Shown: positions 50,268-59,015 of the stretch, piece by piece | How positions within the stretch are numbered: position 1 is the first letter of the stretch | How the letters are laid out: each line of letters opens with the position of its first letter | DNA from: Thermoguttaceae bacterium | GTDB taxonomy: Bacteria; Planctomycetota; Planctomycetia; Pirellulales; Thermoguttaceae | Length of the DNA stretch: 64,000 nucleotides | Assembly: GCA_017447865.1 (NCBI GenBank) | Contig: JAFSMO010000068.1 | Coordinates: 56,507-120,506, forward strand | Direction: 5' to 3' | Notes under the pieces: generated by a model | Seen by the model: only the letters and a program-made list of their open reading frames with translations | Databases searched by the model: none | What the model was told of the DNA's origin: nothing | Translations under genes and position numbers: made by a program

Positions 50268-52625
50268 ATGAAAAAGACCATCCTCCCCTTCCTTTTCGTG
50301 TTCCTGTTCGCCGCCGCGCTGGTTCAGGCCGGTGAACTGAAGATCCTCGCCCCGCCGGAAAACCAGCCGAAAGCCTACGCCGTCGCCGCCGCGGAGCTCC
50401 AGAAGTACTGGACCGCCGTGACGGGTCAGACGCTCGAGATCACACGCGAATCGAACGATTCCGACTCGTACCTGATCATCGGTTCCGACGCGGTGAACCC
50501 GTTCGTCCGTCAGCTGGTCGAGCGGAAGGCCATCCCCGACTTCGTCATGCGGACCGCCTCGGATGATTACCGGATCCTCACGGTCCAGGACGGCGGGCGC
50601 ACGCACCTGATACTGGCCGGCGGCCGCGGCCGTTCCACGCTTTACGCCGTTTACGCCTTCCTCGAAGACCGCGCCGGCTGCCACTGGTTCTGGGACGGTG
50701 ACGTGGTTCCGAAGCGGGAGTCGATCGACATTTCGGGCCTCGACGTGCTGGAATCCCCCCGGTTCCAGTACCGCGGCCAGCGCTACTTCGCTCACCGGAG
50801 CCTCCACCGGTTCCAGGCGGAGCACTGGTCCCTTGACGACTGGAAGCAGGAAATCGACTGGCTCGTGAAAAAGCGCCTCAACGTCTTCATGCTCCGCATC
50901 GGGATGGACGACGTTTTCCAGAAAGCGTTCCCCGACATCGTGGACTACCCGGACCCCTCGAAACCCCTTCCGGAAGCGATGGGCGGGTACGACAATCGGA
51001 CGCTTTTCTGGTCGCTCCAGTTCCGCGGCCAGCTGCGCAAAGAGATTTTGGCGTACGCTTTTGAGCGTGACCTGATGCACCCCGAGGACTTCGGCACGAT
51101 GAGCCACTGGTACTCGCGCACGCCGCAGCAGTTCCTCGACCGGGTGAAGCCCACGTTCGTTCCTCAATCCTCCGGCGGTTACGGCCAGCCGACCGGTCTG
51201 GTCTGGGACATTCGGAAGGACGAAAACCTCGAAAACTACTGGAAACTGACCCAGGCGCACGTCGATAATTACGGGAAACCCGAGCTTTTCCACACGATCG
51301 GGATCGCGGAGCGCAACTGCTACAAAGACCGCGCCGAGAACCTGAAGATGAAACTCTACGCGTACCGCCGCCTGATCGATAATTTGCGGACGCACTACCC
51401 GAACGCGCCGCTGCTGCTCGCCGGGTGGGACTTTTACTCCACTTGGACGTCGAAAGAGGTCCAGGAGTTCGTCAGCCAGCTCGACCCGGAAAAGACCATT
51501 TTGTGGGACTACGAGGCGGACGCCGGCCACGACGTTTTCGGGAACGTGGGGAGCAATTTCACCCAGTGGGGCGTGATCGGGAAATTCCCCTACACGTTCG
51601 GGATCTTCCAGGCGTACGAAAACGGCCAGGACATTCGGACGCACTACCCCATCATCGAGGAGCGCCAGAAGCTGATCAAGGACGATCCGTACTGCCGCGG
51701 GTACATCCTCTGGCCGGAAAACTCGCATGCGGACATTTTCGTGCTTCACTACTTCACCTCGAACGCTTGGCGGCCCGGGGTCAAAACGCCCGAGGAGCTT
51801 CTGAGCGAATTCTGCGCCCAGCGCTACGGCTCGCAGGCAGACGCCCTGAACGCGATCTGGCTCGACGTGCTGCCCATTTCGCAAATGCTCGGCTGGGGCG
51901 GGAATTTCTGGTCCCAGGCCCACCGGATGCTCAACGGCACGACGAAGCTCAGCACGCCGGAAATCTGGCGGAATAACGCAAACGATCAGCGCGTCAGGCT
52001 CCAGAAAGCGCCCGAGATTTTCGACCGGCTGGCCGCTCTGGAGTGGAATGACCCGTTCATCCGCCGCGACTCGATCGACCTGGCGCGCACGACGTGCGAC
52101 CGGACCCTGACGCTTGCGCGCGTCTCGCTCATGGCGTCGATGCACGACTGGCGCGAGGGAAAGATCCCCGCTGAGGAAGTCCGGAAACGGCTGGATGCGT
52201 ACGTCGAGCTTCTGGGCGCGATGCACGACATGCTGGCGCTCCATTCCGACTACTCGATGTACGAGACGCTGGAAGGTATGAACCGCGTCGAGAAGATCCA
52301 GAACCCTGACTTTGACCGCGTCCTGATCGACAATGCGTCGTGCGGCTACTGCGAGTCGCACCAGTACGAGCTGATGGCGCACTGGTACGAACCGAGCCTG
52401 AAAGTCTTCCTCGACTGGGTGAGCGACCGGCTGGAGCGCGGCGATGTTTCGGAATTCACCACGCCGCCGGAATTCCGGCAAACGGTCAACGACCTGCGCG
52501 GGAAACTGCTCGACTCGAAGCTGGCCTACCTCCGGCCCACGCTGGAACGCACGCCGGAAAATTACCGCGCGACGATGGAACGGGCTGCAAAAGCCGCACG
52601 CGTCGTAATTAGTGAGAGACCGTAA
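50268..52625 (+). CDS. Secreted alpha-N-acetylglucosaminidase-like enzyme (GH89-like)
   Basis: The ATG at 50268 gives 785 residues with a signal peptide (KKTILPFLFVFLFAAALVQA). An N-terminal domain typical of NAGLU and alpha-glucuronidases (about 20-150: AAELQKYWTAVTGQTLEI, YLIIGSDA) precedes a TIM barrel (about 165-500) with GH89-like blocks EHWSLDDWKQEIDWLVKKRL, SGGYGQPTGLVWD and IGIAERNCYKD. A helical C-terminal domain covers about 510-785. GH89 removes terminal alpha-linked GlcNAc, as in heparan sulfate or gastric mucin glycans. Similarity is judged by eye, and a DUF4838-type relative is the alternative. Probably cotranscribed with the next gene (27 bases apart). Confidence 0.65.
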   Translation: MKKTILPFLFVFLFAAALVQAGELKILAPPENQPKAYAVAAAELQKYWTAVTGQTLEITRESNDSDSYLIIGSDAVNPFVRQLVERKAIPDFVMRTASDDYRILTVQDGGRTHLILAGGRGRSTLYAVYAFLEDRAGCHWFWDGDVVPKRESIDISGLDVLESPRFQYRGQRYFAHRSLHRFQAEHWSLDDWKQEIDWLVKKRLNVFMLRIGMDDVFQKAFPDIVDYPDPSKPLPEAMGGYDNRTLFWSLQFRGQLRKEILAYAFERDLMHPEDFGTMSHWYSRTPQQFLDRVKPTFVPQSSGGYGQPTGLVWDIRKDENLENYWKLTQAHVDNYGKPELFHTIGIAERNCYKDRAENLKMKLYAYRRLIDNLRTHYPNAPLLLAGWDFYSTWTSKEVQEFVSQLDPEKTILWDYEADAGHDVFGNVGSNFTQWGVIGKFPYTFGIFQAYENGQDIRTHYPIIEERQKLIKDDPYCRGYILWPENSHADIFVLHYFTSNAWRPGVKTPEELLSEFCAQRYGSQADALNAIWLDVLPISQMLGWGGNFWSQAHRMLNGTTKLSTPEIWRNNANDQRVRLQKAPEIFDRLAALEWNDPFIRRDSIDLARTTCDRTLTLARVSLMASMHDWREGKIPAEEVRKRLDAYVELLGAMHDMLALHSDYSMYETLEGMNRVEKIQNPDFDRVLIDNASCGYCESHQYELMAHWYEPSLKVFLDWVSDRLERGDVSEFTTPPEFRQTVNDLRGKLLDSKLAYLRPTLERTPENYRATMERAAKAARVVISERP

Positions 52626-52652
52626 ACCCGAAGTCATCAGGAACGAGAAATC

Positions 52653-54965
52653 ATGCGCCTCAGATTTTTTTCATTTTGTTTCGTTTTTGTCGTTTCACTG
52701 GTTTTGGGCCCGTTCCTTCAGGCGCAGATGCCTGAGGAGATCCAGGCCATGCGTGACCTTTGGGCCCAGCGGTCTCAGGGGGAAAACCTCGCGCTGGGGA
52801 AGAAAGTCAAGCTGGTCCCGAAGCCCGACTACAGGCTAACGGTCGTCGGCGATTCCGACGAGACGGACCTCACCGACGGCGAGATCACCAACTCCAAGCT
52901 GGACCACGTCTGGTTTTCCGCCAAGGCGGTCGGCTGGTACCTGGTCGAAGGGGTGGAGCGCCTGATCATGATCGATCTGGAAAAGCCCGAACCGATCGAC
53001 CGGATCGTGATTCGGCTGCTGGGCGGCACGGCGCACACGTTCCAGTACCCGCAGGAATTTCAGGTCTGGCTTTCCGATGACGGGAAGCTCTTCCGTCAGG
53101 CATTCGGAATGACGAAACTCATGCCGAACGAGGCCGAGCAGTGCGACTGGAAGCACACGTACTACCTCGACGAAAGCGGCGACAAATACGAGACGCGCAT
53201 GTACCCGTTCGAGCTCCCCGTCCGCGCGACGGGCCGGTACGTGATCCTGAAGATCGTCGGCTCCACGGGAAGCGTTTTCTCGGACGAAATGGCGATTTTG
53301 AAGGCGCAGAAGCCCGGTCTGGTCAAGCGGAACGATGAGGAAATGAAGAAGCAGACGGCCGTTCCGTTCCCGCTCGAGGGGGTCGTGGCGGCGGCGCGCT
53401 GGCCCGAGCTGGGACTGGTGCGTGGGCTGACCCTCCCGCAGCATTTCAAACTGAACGACCTGCGCGAGCCTGGTTTCGACCCGAAAACCCCGGTCGATTT
53501 CGGCCTTGAACTCCCCGAGGGGATCGAGTTCGTGAACGCTTCGGAAATCGCCAAGCCGGGCGAAAAGCCGAACCAGTGGATCATCCCGTCCCGAAGATCC
53601 GGCACGAAAAACATCATTCCGCCCGTTTATCTGCACACGGAGAAAGCGCGTTTTGAAAAGACCGCCGCGGCAAAGATTTACGCTCTGGTCGGCGGCGAGA
53701 AGCAGTTCGAGACCACCCTCCCGATCCGCGTCGAGGAACTGAAAGAATTCCCGCCGTTCGAGAAAATCCGAATTTCGCTCGCGTGGATGGGCGATAACTG
53801 GCAGAAAGAATGGCCGGACTTTTTCACGAACTACCGGAAACTGGGGTTCAACGTCGTGCCGACCTTCCCCCGGCACTGGCCCAAAACGGACGAAGAGGCC
53901 GCCCCGTTCGCGGAGTACCTGGTCCAGGCCCGCAAGAACGGCTTTGGGATCGTGATGAACGAGTCCCCGCTCCACGTCATGATCTCCGGAAAACCGGACG
54001 GCCATGAAATGTTCTGCCAGGTGCCGGGCAAGCAGCTCCACGATTTGTGCCCATGCTACCGCGGCGAGTTTTTCGACGCCGAAATGCAACGCGTCGCGCG
54101 GTGCGTCCGCCTTTCCAAACCGGACGAGGTTTTCTTCGACATTGAATGCTGGGAGCATGCTATGAACAACGCGCAGACCTGCACGCGGTGCCAGGCCAAA
54201 TTCCGGGAGGCGCAGAAAGCCGAACCGGATCTGACGCTTGAGGAGTTCATTTTCCGTCAGGGGAAAGAAGTCACGCACGCCCTGCGCGAAGCCGTGATCC
54301 AGGGCGCGAAAGAGGGCGGTATCCCCACGCCGAAAATCGGCTCGTACGGCCGCCACCCGAAATCCCCGGTCCGCGCGATCGAGCGTTTCGGCGACATTTA
54401 CCCGAGCGAGATCGACTTCAGCATGCCGTCGCTTTACTGCATGGGCCGCGGCCAGGTCGTGCATGAAACGATCTCCGAAGACCACCGGCTGCTGGGGAAC
54501 CGCGAGATCGTCCCGTGGCTTTCCGCCGGCTGCTACGGCGAATTCGACCCGGCCAAAATGGAGGCGCTGGTCCTGGAATCGCTCCTGAACGGTGCGCGCG
54601 GGATCACGTACTACTGCTTCCAGGACTTCGACACGCCGTTGGATTTTTACTTCCACGCCAAGGCGCTCGCGGAGCTTCGGCCGTACGAGAAACTCCTCCT
54701 TGAGGGCGAAAAGATCGAAACGGTGAAGTGCCTCCAGAAAGACTTCCTCGTCTCGGCGTGGGGCACCCAAAACGAAATGCTCCTTTTGATCGGCAATTAC
54801 GCGGGCGCGCCGCCCAAAACGACCGTCCGGCTTCCATTCCGCAAAAGCCTCAAAGTGCGCGACCTCCAGAGCGGCGAGAGCGAAAAACTCGGCGCGAAAG
54901 AGCCGCTCAAGTGCGAGGTCCCGAAAGGCGGGATCCGGCTCTTTTACATCAAAGAGAAGAATTGA
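52653..54965 (+). CDS. Secreted protein with discoidin-like N-terminus and barrel domain, unknown
   Basis: 770 residues with a signal peptide (RLRFFSFCFVFVVSLVLGPF, then LQAQ). Residues about 40-215 look like an F5/8 type C (discoidin-like) carbohydrate-binding domain: LTDGEITNSKLDHVWFSAKA, IDLEKPEPIDRIVIRLLGGT. A middle beta domain (about 225-365) links to a TIM-barrel-like region (about 370-680) with ISLAWMGDNWQ, VFFDIECWEHAM (possible catalytic Asp/Glu) and GARGITYYCFQDFDTPLD. A short C-terminal beta domain closes it. Two Cys pairs (CTRC, CPC) may bind a metal. The overall design fits a glycoside hydrolase such as clan GH-A, but I cannot name the family. Confidence 0.65.
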   Translation: MRLRFFSFCFVFVVSLVLGPFLQAQMPEEIQAMRDLWAQRSQGENLALGKKVKLVPKPDYRLTVVGDSDETDLTDGEITNSKLDHVWFSAKAVGWYLVEGVERLIMIDLEKPEPIDRIVIRLLGGTAHTFQYPQEFQVWLSDDGKLFRQAFGMTKLMPNEAEQCDWKHTYYLDESGDKYETRMYPFELPVRATGRYVILKIVGSTGSVFSDEMAILKAQKPGLVKRNDEEMKKQTAVPFPLEGVVAAARWPELGLVRGLTLPQHFKLNDLREPGFDPKTPVDFGLELPEGIEFVNASEIAKPGEKPNQWIIPSRRSGTKNIIPPVYLHTEKARFEKTAAAKIYALVGGEKQFETTLPIRVEELKEFPPFEKIRISLAWMGDNWQKEWPDFFTNYRKLGFNVVPTFPRHWPKTDEEAAPFAEYLVQARKNGFGIVMNESPLHVMISGKPDGHEMFCQVPGKQLHDLCPCYRGEFFDAEMQRVARCVRLSKPDEVFFDIECWEHAMNNAQTCTRCQAKFREAQKAEPDLTLEEFIFRQGKEVTHALREAVIQGAKEGGIPTPKIGSYGRHPKSPVRAIERFGDIYPSEIDFSMPSLYCMGRGQVVHETISEDHRLLGNREIVPWLSAGCYGEFDPAKMEALVLESLLNGARGITYYCFQDFDTPLDFYFHAKALAELRPYEKLLLEGEKIETVKCLQKDFLVSAWGTQNEMLLLIGNYAGAPPKTTVRLPFRKSLKVRDLQSGESEKLGAKEPLKCEVPKGGIRLFYIKEKN

Positions 54966-54998
54966 CCCGTTAAGTTTTGATTTAAAAAGGTTTCACCT

Positions 54999-56522
54999 AT
55001 GAAACGTTTCGCCCTTTTCGCCCTTTTTTCGCTCACGCTCCTCGCCTCTTCGCTCGTTTCCGCTGCGACGTTCCGGCCGGAGATCACGAACGAGCCGCTG
55101 ATCAATCCCGGCATGGGCCTGGTGAATTTCCACTACAGCAATCGGCCGTGGGCGTACGGCTCGCAGGTGAACGGCGAGCGCGTCGTGGGCGACACGCTGG
55201 ACTGGTTTCCCGGCTGCTCGACCATTTACTTCCGGCTTCCTTGGGCGATCCTGGAACCGGAAGAGGGTGTTTTTCGCTGGGACCTGATCGACTCGTGGGC
55301 CCAGCCCTGGATCCAGAGCGGGAAGCAGATCGCGTTCCGCATCACGTGCAGCGAAAACCGCTGGACCTACGCCACGCCAAAGTGGGTCCGCGACGCCGGC
55401 GCCAAGGGGACGGAGTACGTTTGGCCGGTGAACGATCCGGAAATTCCGAACGGGCAGACGCTCTGGGAGCCGGACTTTCTCGACCCGGTTTTCCTGGAGA
55501 AATTCGACCATTTCCTCGCCGCCTTCGCGAAAAAGTACGGAGGGAAACCCTACGTCGCCTTCATCGACATCGGGTCGATCGGAATGTGGGGCGAGGGGCA
55601 CACCGGCCGCTCCTCGAAGCTCACGAAAGAGCAGACGTTTGAGGTGGTGAAAGCCCACGTTCAGCTCCACAAGAAGCACTTCCCCACGACTCTGCTGGTC
55701 ATCAGCGACGACGTGGCGGGGACCAACCTCCCCGGACCGCATTTCCCCGCGACGGATTACGCGCTGGAAAACGGGGTTTCGCTCCGCGACGATTCGATCA
55801 TGACGGCCAGCTCCGGTGAACCGTGGTACCACGCTGAAATGGCCGGCCTTTTCTGGCCCACCATGCCGGTCGTGGTGGAGACGGAACACTACGGCCTGGC
55901 CGAGCCCAGAGGGAACTGGTCGGAGAAGACGCTCGAAGAGTCAGTCGAGGCGTACCACGCCAGTTTCCTTTCGATCCACTGGTTCGCGCAGGACTACCTC
56001 GAGAAAAACCGCGCGGCCATCGAGCGGATCAACCTCCGCCTCGGCTACAGGCTGGAACTCCGTGAGGTCAAATTCCCTGAAACCGTGAAGATGGACGAGC
56101 CGTTCCAGATCGAAACGCTCTGGGCGAACGTGGGCGTCGCGCCGTGCTACGGCGGGGGAAACGTCATTTTTACGCTCCTGAATGAAGAAGGAAAAGTCGC
56201 GTGGGTTTCGACGGACGAGTCGTTCAACGTCCGTGAGCTTCCCACGGCCGAGCCAGGCAAAGCGCCGGAAGTGCGCCGCGCCTCGACGGTCCGGATCGGG
56301 TGGGTCGATCAGATCGCCGAGATGAACGACGGCGTGATCGTGAACCTGAAGCGCATGGACCAGTGGCCGTACTCGGACGGGAAGGTCCCGATGCTCAAAC
56401 CTGGCAAGTACACGCTCTGCGTCTCGGTCGGCGACGCGGACGGCACGCCGAAAATCGCGCTTCCGCTGAAAGGCGAGGCCGGAAATCGCCGATACAAAGT
56501 GGGAGAGATCGAAGTAAAATAG
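54999..56522 (+). CDS. Secreted DUF4832 family protein
   Basis: 507 residues with a signal peptide (KRFALFALFSLTLLASSLVS). Residues about 25-340 resemble the barrel found N-terminal to DUF4832: NEPLINPGMGLVNFHYSNRP, FRLPWAILEPEEGVFRWDLI and FIDIGSIGMWGEGH. The last domain (about 345-507) has the DUF4832 entry RLGYRLELREVKFPE and ANVGVAPCYGG. Members are found with glycan-degrading genes, and the barrel recalls beta-galactosidase-like clans, so a glycosidase is likely but untested. It is 33 bases behind the previous gene and 10 bases before the next, so one transcript is likely. Confidence 0.8.
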   Translation: MKRFALFALFSLTLLASSLVSAATFRPEITNEPLINPGMGLVNFHYSNRPWAYGSQVNGERVVGDTLDWFPGCSTIYFRLPWAILEPEEGVFRWDLIDSWAQPWIQSGKQIAFRITCSENRWTYATPKWVRDAGAKGTEYVWPVNDPEIPNGQTLWEPDFLDPVFLEKFDHFLAAFAKKYGGKPYVAFIDIGSIGMWGEGHTGRSSKLTKEQTFEVVKAHVQLHKKHFPTTLLVISDDVAGTNLPGPHFPATDYALENGVSLRDDSIMTASSGEPWYHAEMAGLFWPTMPVVVETEHYGLAEPRGNWSEKTLEESVEAYHASFLSIHWFAQDYLEKNRAAIERINLRLGYRLELREVKFPETVKMDEPFQIETLWANVGVAPCYGGGNVIFTLLNEEGKVAWVSTDESFNVRELPTAEPGKAPEVRRASTVRIGWVDQIAEMNDGVIVNLKRMDQWPYSDGKVPMLKPGKYTLCVSVGDADGTPKIALPLKGEAGNRRYKVGEIEVK

Positions 56523-56532
56523 TCAACGAATC

Positions 56533-57801
56533 ATGAAAGACATGCTTTTCCTTTTTTTCGGTTTCCTCCTCCTTCAGCTCGCCGTTTTCGCGGAAGATCG
56601 GGTTCCGACCGACTCCATGACCGGCAAAATCCTGTGCGGCTACCAGGGCTGGTTTTCCACCCCGGAGGACGGTTTCCGCTTCGGCTGGTCCCACTACGGG
56701 AACGCCGGGAAATTCGAGCCGGGATTCTGCGGGATCGACCTTTGGCCCGACGTGAGTGAACTCGACCCGGACGAAAAATTCGCGACGCCCTTCCGCCACG
56801 CCGATGGTTCCACGGCTTACGTTTTCAGCTCGGTGAACCCCAAGACGGTCCGCCGCCACTTCCGCTGGATGCGCGAGTACGGGCTGGACGGGGTGATGCT
56901 CCAGCGTTTCCCCTGCTCACCCCGAAATGAGCGCGGCACGACCCGGCTGGATGCGGTCCTGCGAAACGTTCAGGCCGCCGCCAACGCCGAGGGTCGCTGC
57001 TGGGCCCTGATGTACGACCTGAGCGGGAAGAACGACGTGACGCTCGAAACGGAAGTCCTCGCCGACTGGAAGCGCCTGCGCGACACGATGAACCTCGGGC
57101 GCGACCCGAACGACGCGGCCTACCTCCACCACCGCGGAAAACCCGTCGTGGCGGTCTGGGGGATCGGCTTCAACGACGGCCGGCGGTACTCGCTCGAAAA
57201 ATCGCTCGAGCTGATCCGGTTCCTGAAAAACGACCCGAAGTACGGCGGTTTCACGGTCATGATCGGCGTCCCGTCGTACTGGCGGGAGCTGAAAAACGAC
57301 GCAGTTTCGGACCCACTCCTCCACCAGATCATTCAGGAGGCGGACGTGATTTCCCCGTGGACGGTCGGACGTTTCGGCGACTTGCCGGGCGTCGAGCGCT
57401 TCGTGAAGCACCAGACGATCCCCGACCTGGAGTGGTGCCGCGAGCGCGGGCTGGATTACATGCCGGTCGTTTTCCCGGGGTTTTCGTGGGAAAACCTCCA
57501 AAAAGGGCGCGGCCGTTTCGCCCGGCTCGACCAGATCCCCCGGCGCGGCGGAGCGTTTCTGGACGCGCAATACCGGGCCCACCTCGAAGCCGGCGCGGCG
57601 ATGATTTACCAGGCGATGTTCGACGAAATGGACGAAGGGACCGCCATTTTCAAGGTGACGAGCGACCCGCCGTCTGACGATCAGAGCCGATTCCTGACGA
57701 ACGACGGCCTCCCGAGCGACTTTTACCTGAAAAAAGTCGGCGCGTGGACGAAAGTCCTGCGGGAACACCGCCCGGAACCCCAAAAACAAACCAATCGTTA
57801 A
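56533..57801 (+). CDS. Secreted GH71/GH99-like glycoside hydrolase
   Basis: 422 residues with a signal peptide (LFLFFGFLLLQLAVFAED). The mature protein has the pattern of the family often annotated as xylosidase/arabinosidase and related to GH99 endo-alpha-mannosidase-type barrels: ILCGYQGWFSTPEDGF at about 33-48, GIDLWPDVSELDPDEK, RRHFRWMREYGLDGVMLQRF at about 115-134 and the late MIYQAMFDEMDEGTAIFKV. GH99 enzymes act on alpha-mannans; the substrate here is open. It is the last of the secreted cluster and is 47 bases before moxR. Confidence 0.85.
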   Translation: MKDMLFLFFGFLLLQLAVFAEDRVPTDSMTGKILCGYQGWFSTPEDGFRFGWSHYGNAGKFEPGFCGIDLWPDVSELDPDEKFATPFRHADGSTAYVFSSVNPKTVRRHFRWMREYGLDGVMLQRFPCSPRNERGTTRLDAVLRNVQAAANAEGRCWALMYDLSGKNDVTLETEVLADWKRLRDTMNLGRDPNDAAYLHHRGKPVVAVWGIGFNDGRRYSLEKSLELIRFLKNDPKYGGFTVMIGVPSYWRELKNDAVSDPLLHQIIQEADVISPWTVGRFGDLPGVERFVKHQTIPDLEWCRERGLDYMPVVFPGFSWENLQKGRGRFARLDQIPRRGGAFLDAQYRAHLEAGAAMIYQAMFDEMDEGTAIFKVTSDPPSDDQSRFLTNDGLPSDFYLKKVGAWTKVLREHRPEPQKQTNR

Positions 57802-57848
57802 ACTTTTAATTTCAATTAATCACTTTTTTAACTACAAAACCCAGAAAA

Positions 57849-58874
57849 ATGCTTACATTCGAAGAAATCGGAGCCCTTCGCTCCAAAATTCAGGACCAGC
57901 TCTCGCAGGTGATCGTGGGGCAGGAAAACGTCATTGAGGAACTGATCATCGCGCTGTTTTGCCAGTCGCACGCCATTTTGGAAGGCGTCCCGGGTTTGGC
58001 CAAAACCCTTTTGATCAGCACGCTCGCGCGGACGATGAACCTCAGTTTCAACCGCATTCAGTTCACGCCTGACTTGATGCCCGGCGACATCACGGGGGCG
58101 GAAATCATCGAGGAGGACCGGTCCACGGGCCGCCGCGACTACCGCTTCATCGAGGGGCCGCTTTTCGCCAACGTGGTCTTGGCCGACGAGATCAACCGTA
58201 CGCCGCCGAAGACGCAGGCCGCGCTTCTGGAAGCGATGCAGGAGCGCCAGGTGACGGTCGGGCGCGTGCGTCACGAGCTTCCCATCCCCTTTTTCGTCCT
58301 CGCGACGCAAAACCCGATCGAGCAGGAGGGCACGTACTCGCTGCCGGAAGCCCAGCAGGACCGTTTCATGTTCAAGATCCTGGTGAAGTACCCGAGCTGG
58401 AAAGAGGAGTTTGAGGTGGTTCGGCGCACGACGTCCACGACGCAGGCGGAGATCCAGCCCGTCCTCGGCGCGCAGGAGATTTTGGAGATCCAGCGGCTGG
58501 TCCGTGAGATCCCGGTCTCCGAGCACCTGATCCGCTACGCGCTTTCGCTCGTCCGTCAGACTCGTATTGGCGAAGAGGGAGTTCCGGAGTTCATCGAAGA
58601 AAATCTTTCGTGGGGCGCCGGGCCGCGTGCCGTTCAGAACCTGATCATGGGCGCGAAAGCCCGGGCGATGATCCACGGGCGGAACCACGTGAACACGGAC
58701 GACGTGAAGTCGCTCGCGTACCCGATCCTGCGCCACCGTATCGCGCTGAACTTTACGGCCGAGAGCGAAGGCATGACGCCGGACCAGATCATTGAACGCC
58801 TGATCCAGGAAACGCCCGACCGCGAGGACGAGCTCCTGAACCACCCGCGCTTCAAGCGCATGTTCGGCGTTTGA
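57849..58874 (+). CDS. MoxR-family AAA+ ATPase
   Basis: A 341-residue cytoplasmic AAA+ chaperone. Walker A is the MoxR variant EGVPGLAKT (about 45-53), Walker [15 protein letters not shown] (about 110-123), sensor 1 [15 protein letters not shown] (about 152-166), and the C-terminal lid carries [11 protein letters not shown] with sensor 2 Arg. MoxR proteins assist maturation of complexes together with VWA proteins, usually encoded next to DUF58 and VWA genes; here those are missing, as a terminator and a divergent gene follow at once. Its partner may be elsewhere. Confidence 0.94.
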   Translation: MLTFEEIGALRSKIQDQLSQVIVGQENVIEELIIALFCQSHAILEGVPGLAKTLLISTLARTMNLSFNRIQFTPDLMPGDITGAEIIEEDRSTGRRDYRFIEGPLFANVVLADEINRTPPKTQAALLEAMQERQVTVGRVRHELPIPFFVLATQNPIEQEGTYSLPEAQQDRFMFKILVKYPSWKEEFEVVRRTTSTTQAEIQPVLGAQEILEIQRLVREIPVSEHLIRYALSLVRQTRIGEEGVPEFIEENLSWGAGPRAVQNLIMGAKARAMIHGRNHVNTDDVKSLAYPILRHRIALNFTAESEGMTPDQIIERLIQETPDREDELLNHPRFKRMFGV

Positions 58875-58940
58875 CATAAAATTCTCCCGGGGCTTTGCTT
58901 GATTCCCGGGAAATTTCCTGATCGTCCGAAACCAAAACGA

Positions 58941-58987
58941 AACGCTGGAGGAACCTTTCAAATCGGCCCCTCCAGCGTTCATTTTTT
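58941..58987 (+). terminator. Intrinsic terminator after moxR
   Basis: AACGCTGGAGG (58941-58951) pairs with CCTCCAGCGTT (58969-58979), an 11-bp stem with 17-base loop, followed by a T-run at 58982-58987. It may also serve the convergent permease gene. Confidence 0.85.
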
Positions 58988-59015
58988 AGAAACGTTGAGT
59001 CTTCAATGAATCAGA

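Noticed and set aside
50196..52637. 813-codon minus-strand open frame
   Set aside because: Shadow of the GH89-like gene, which has a signal peptide and recognisable domain blocks.
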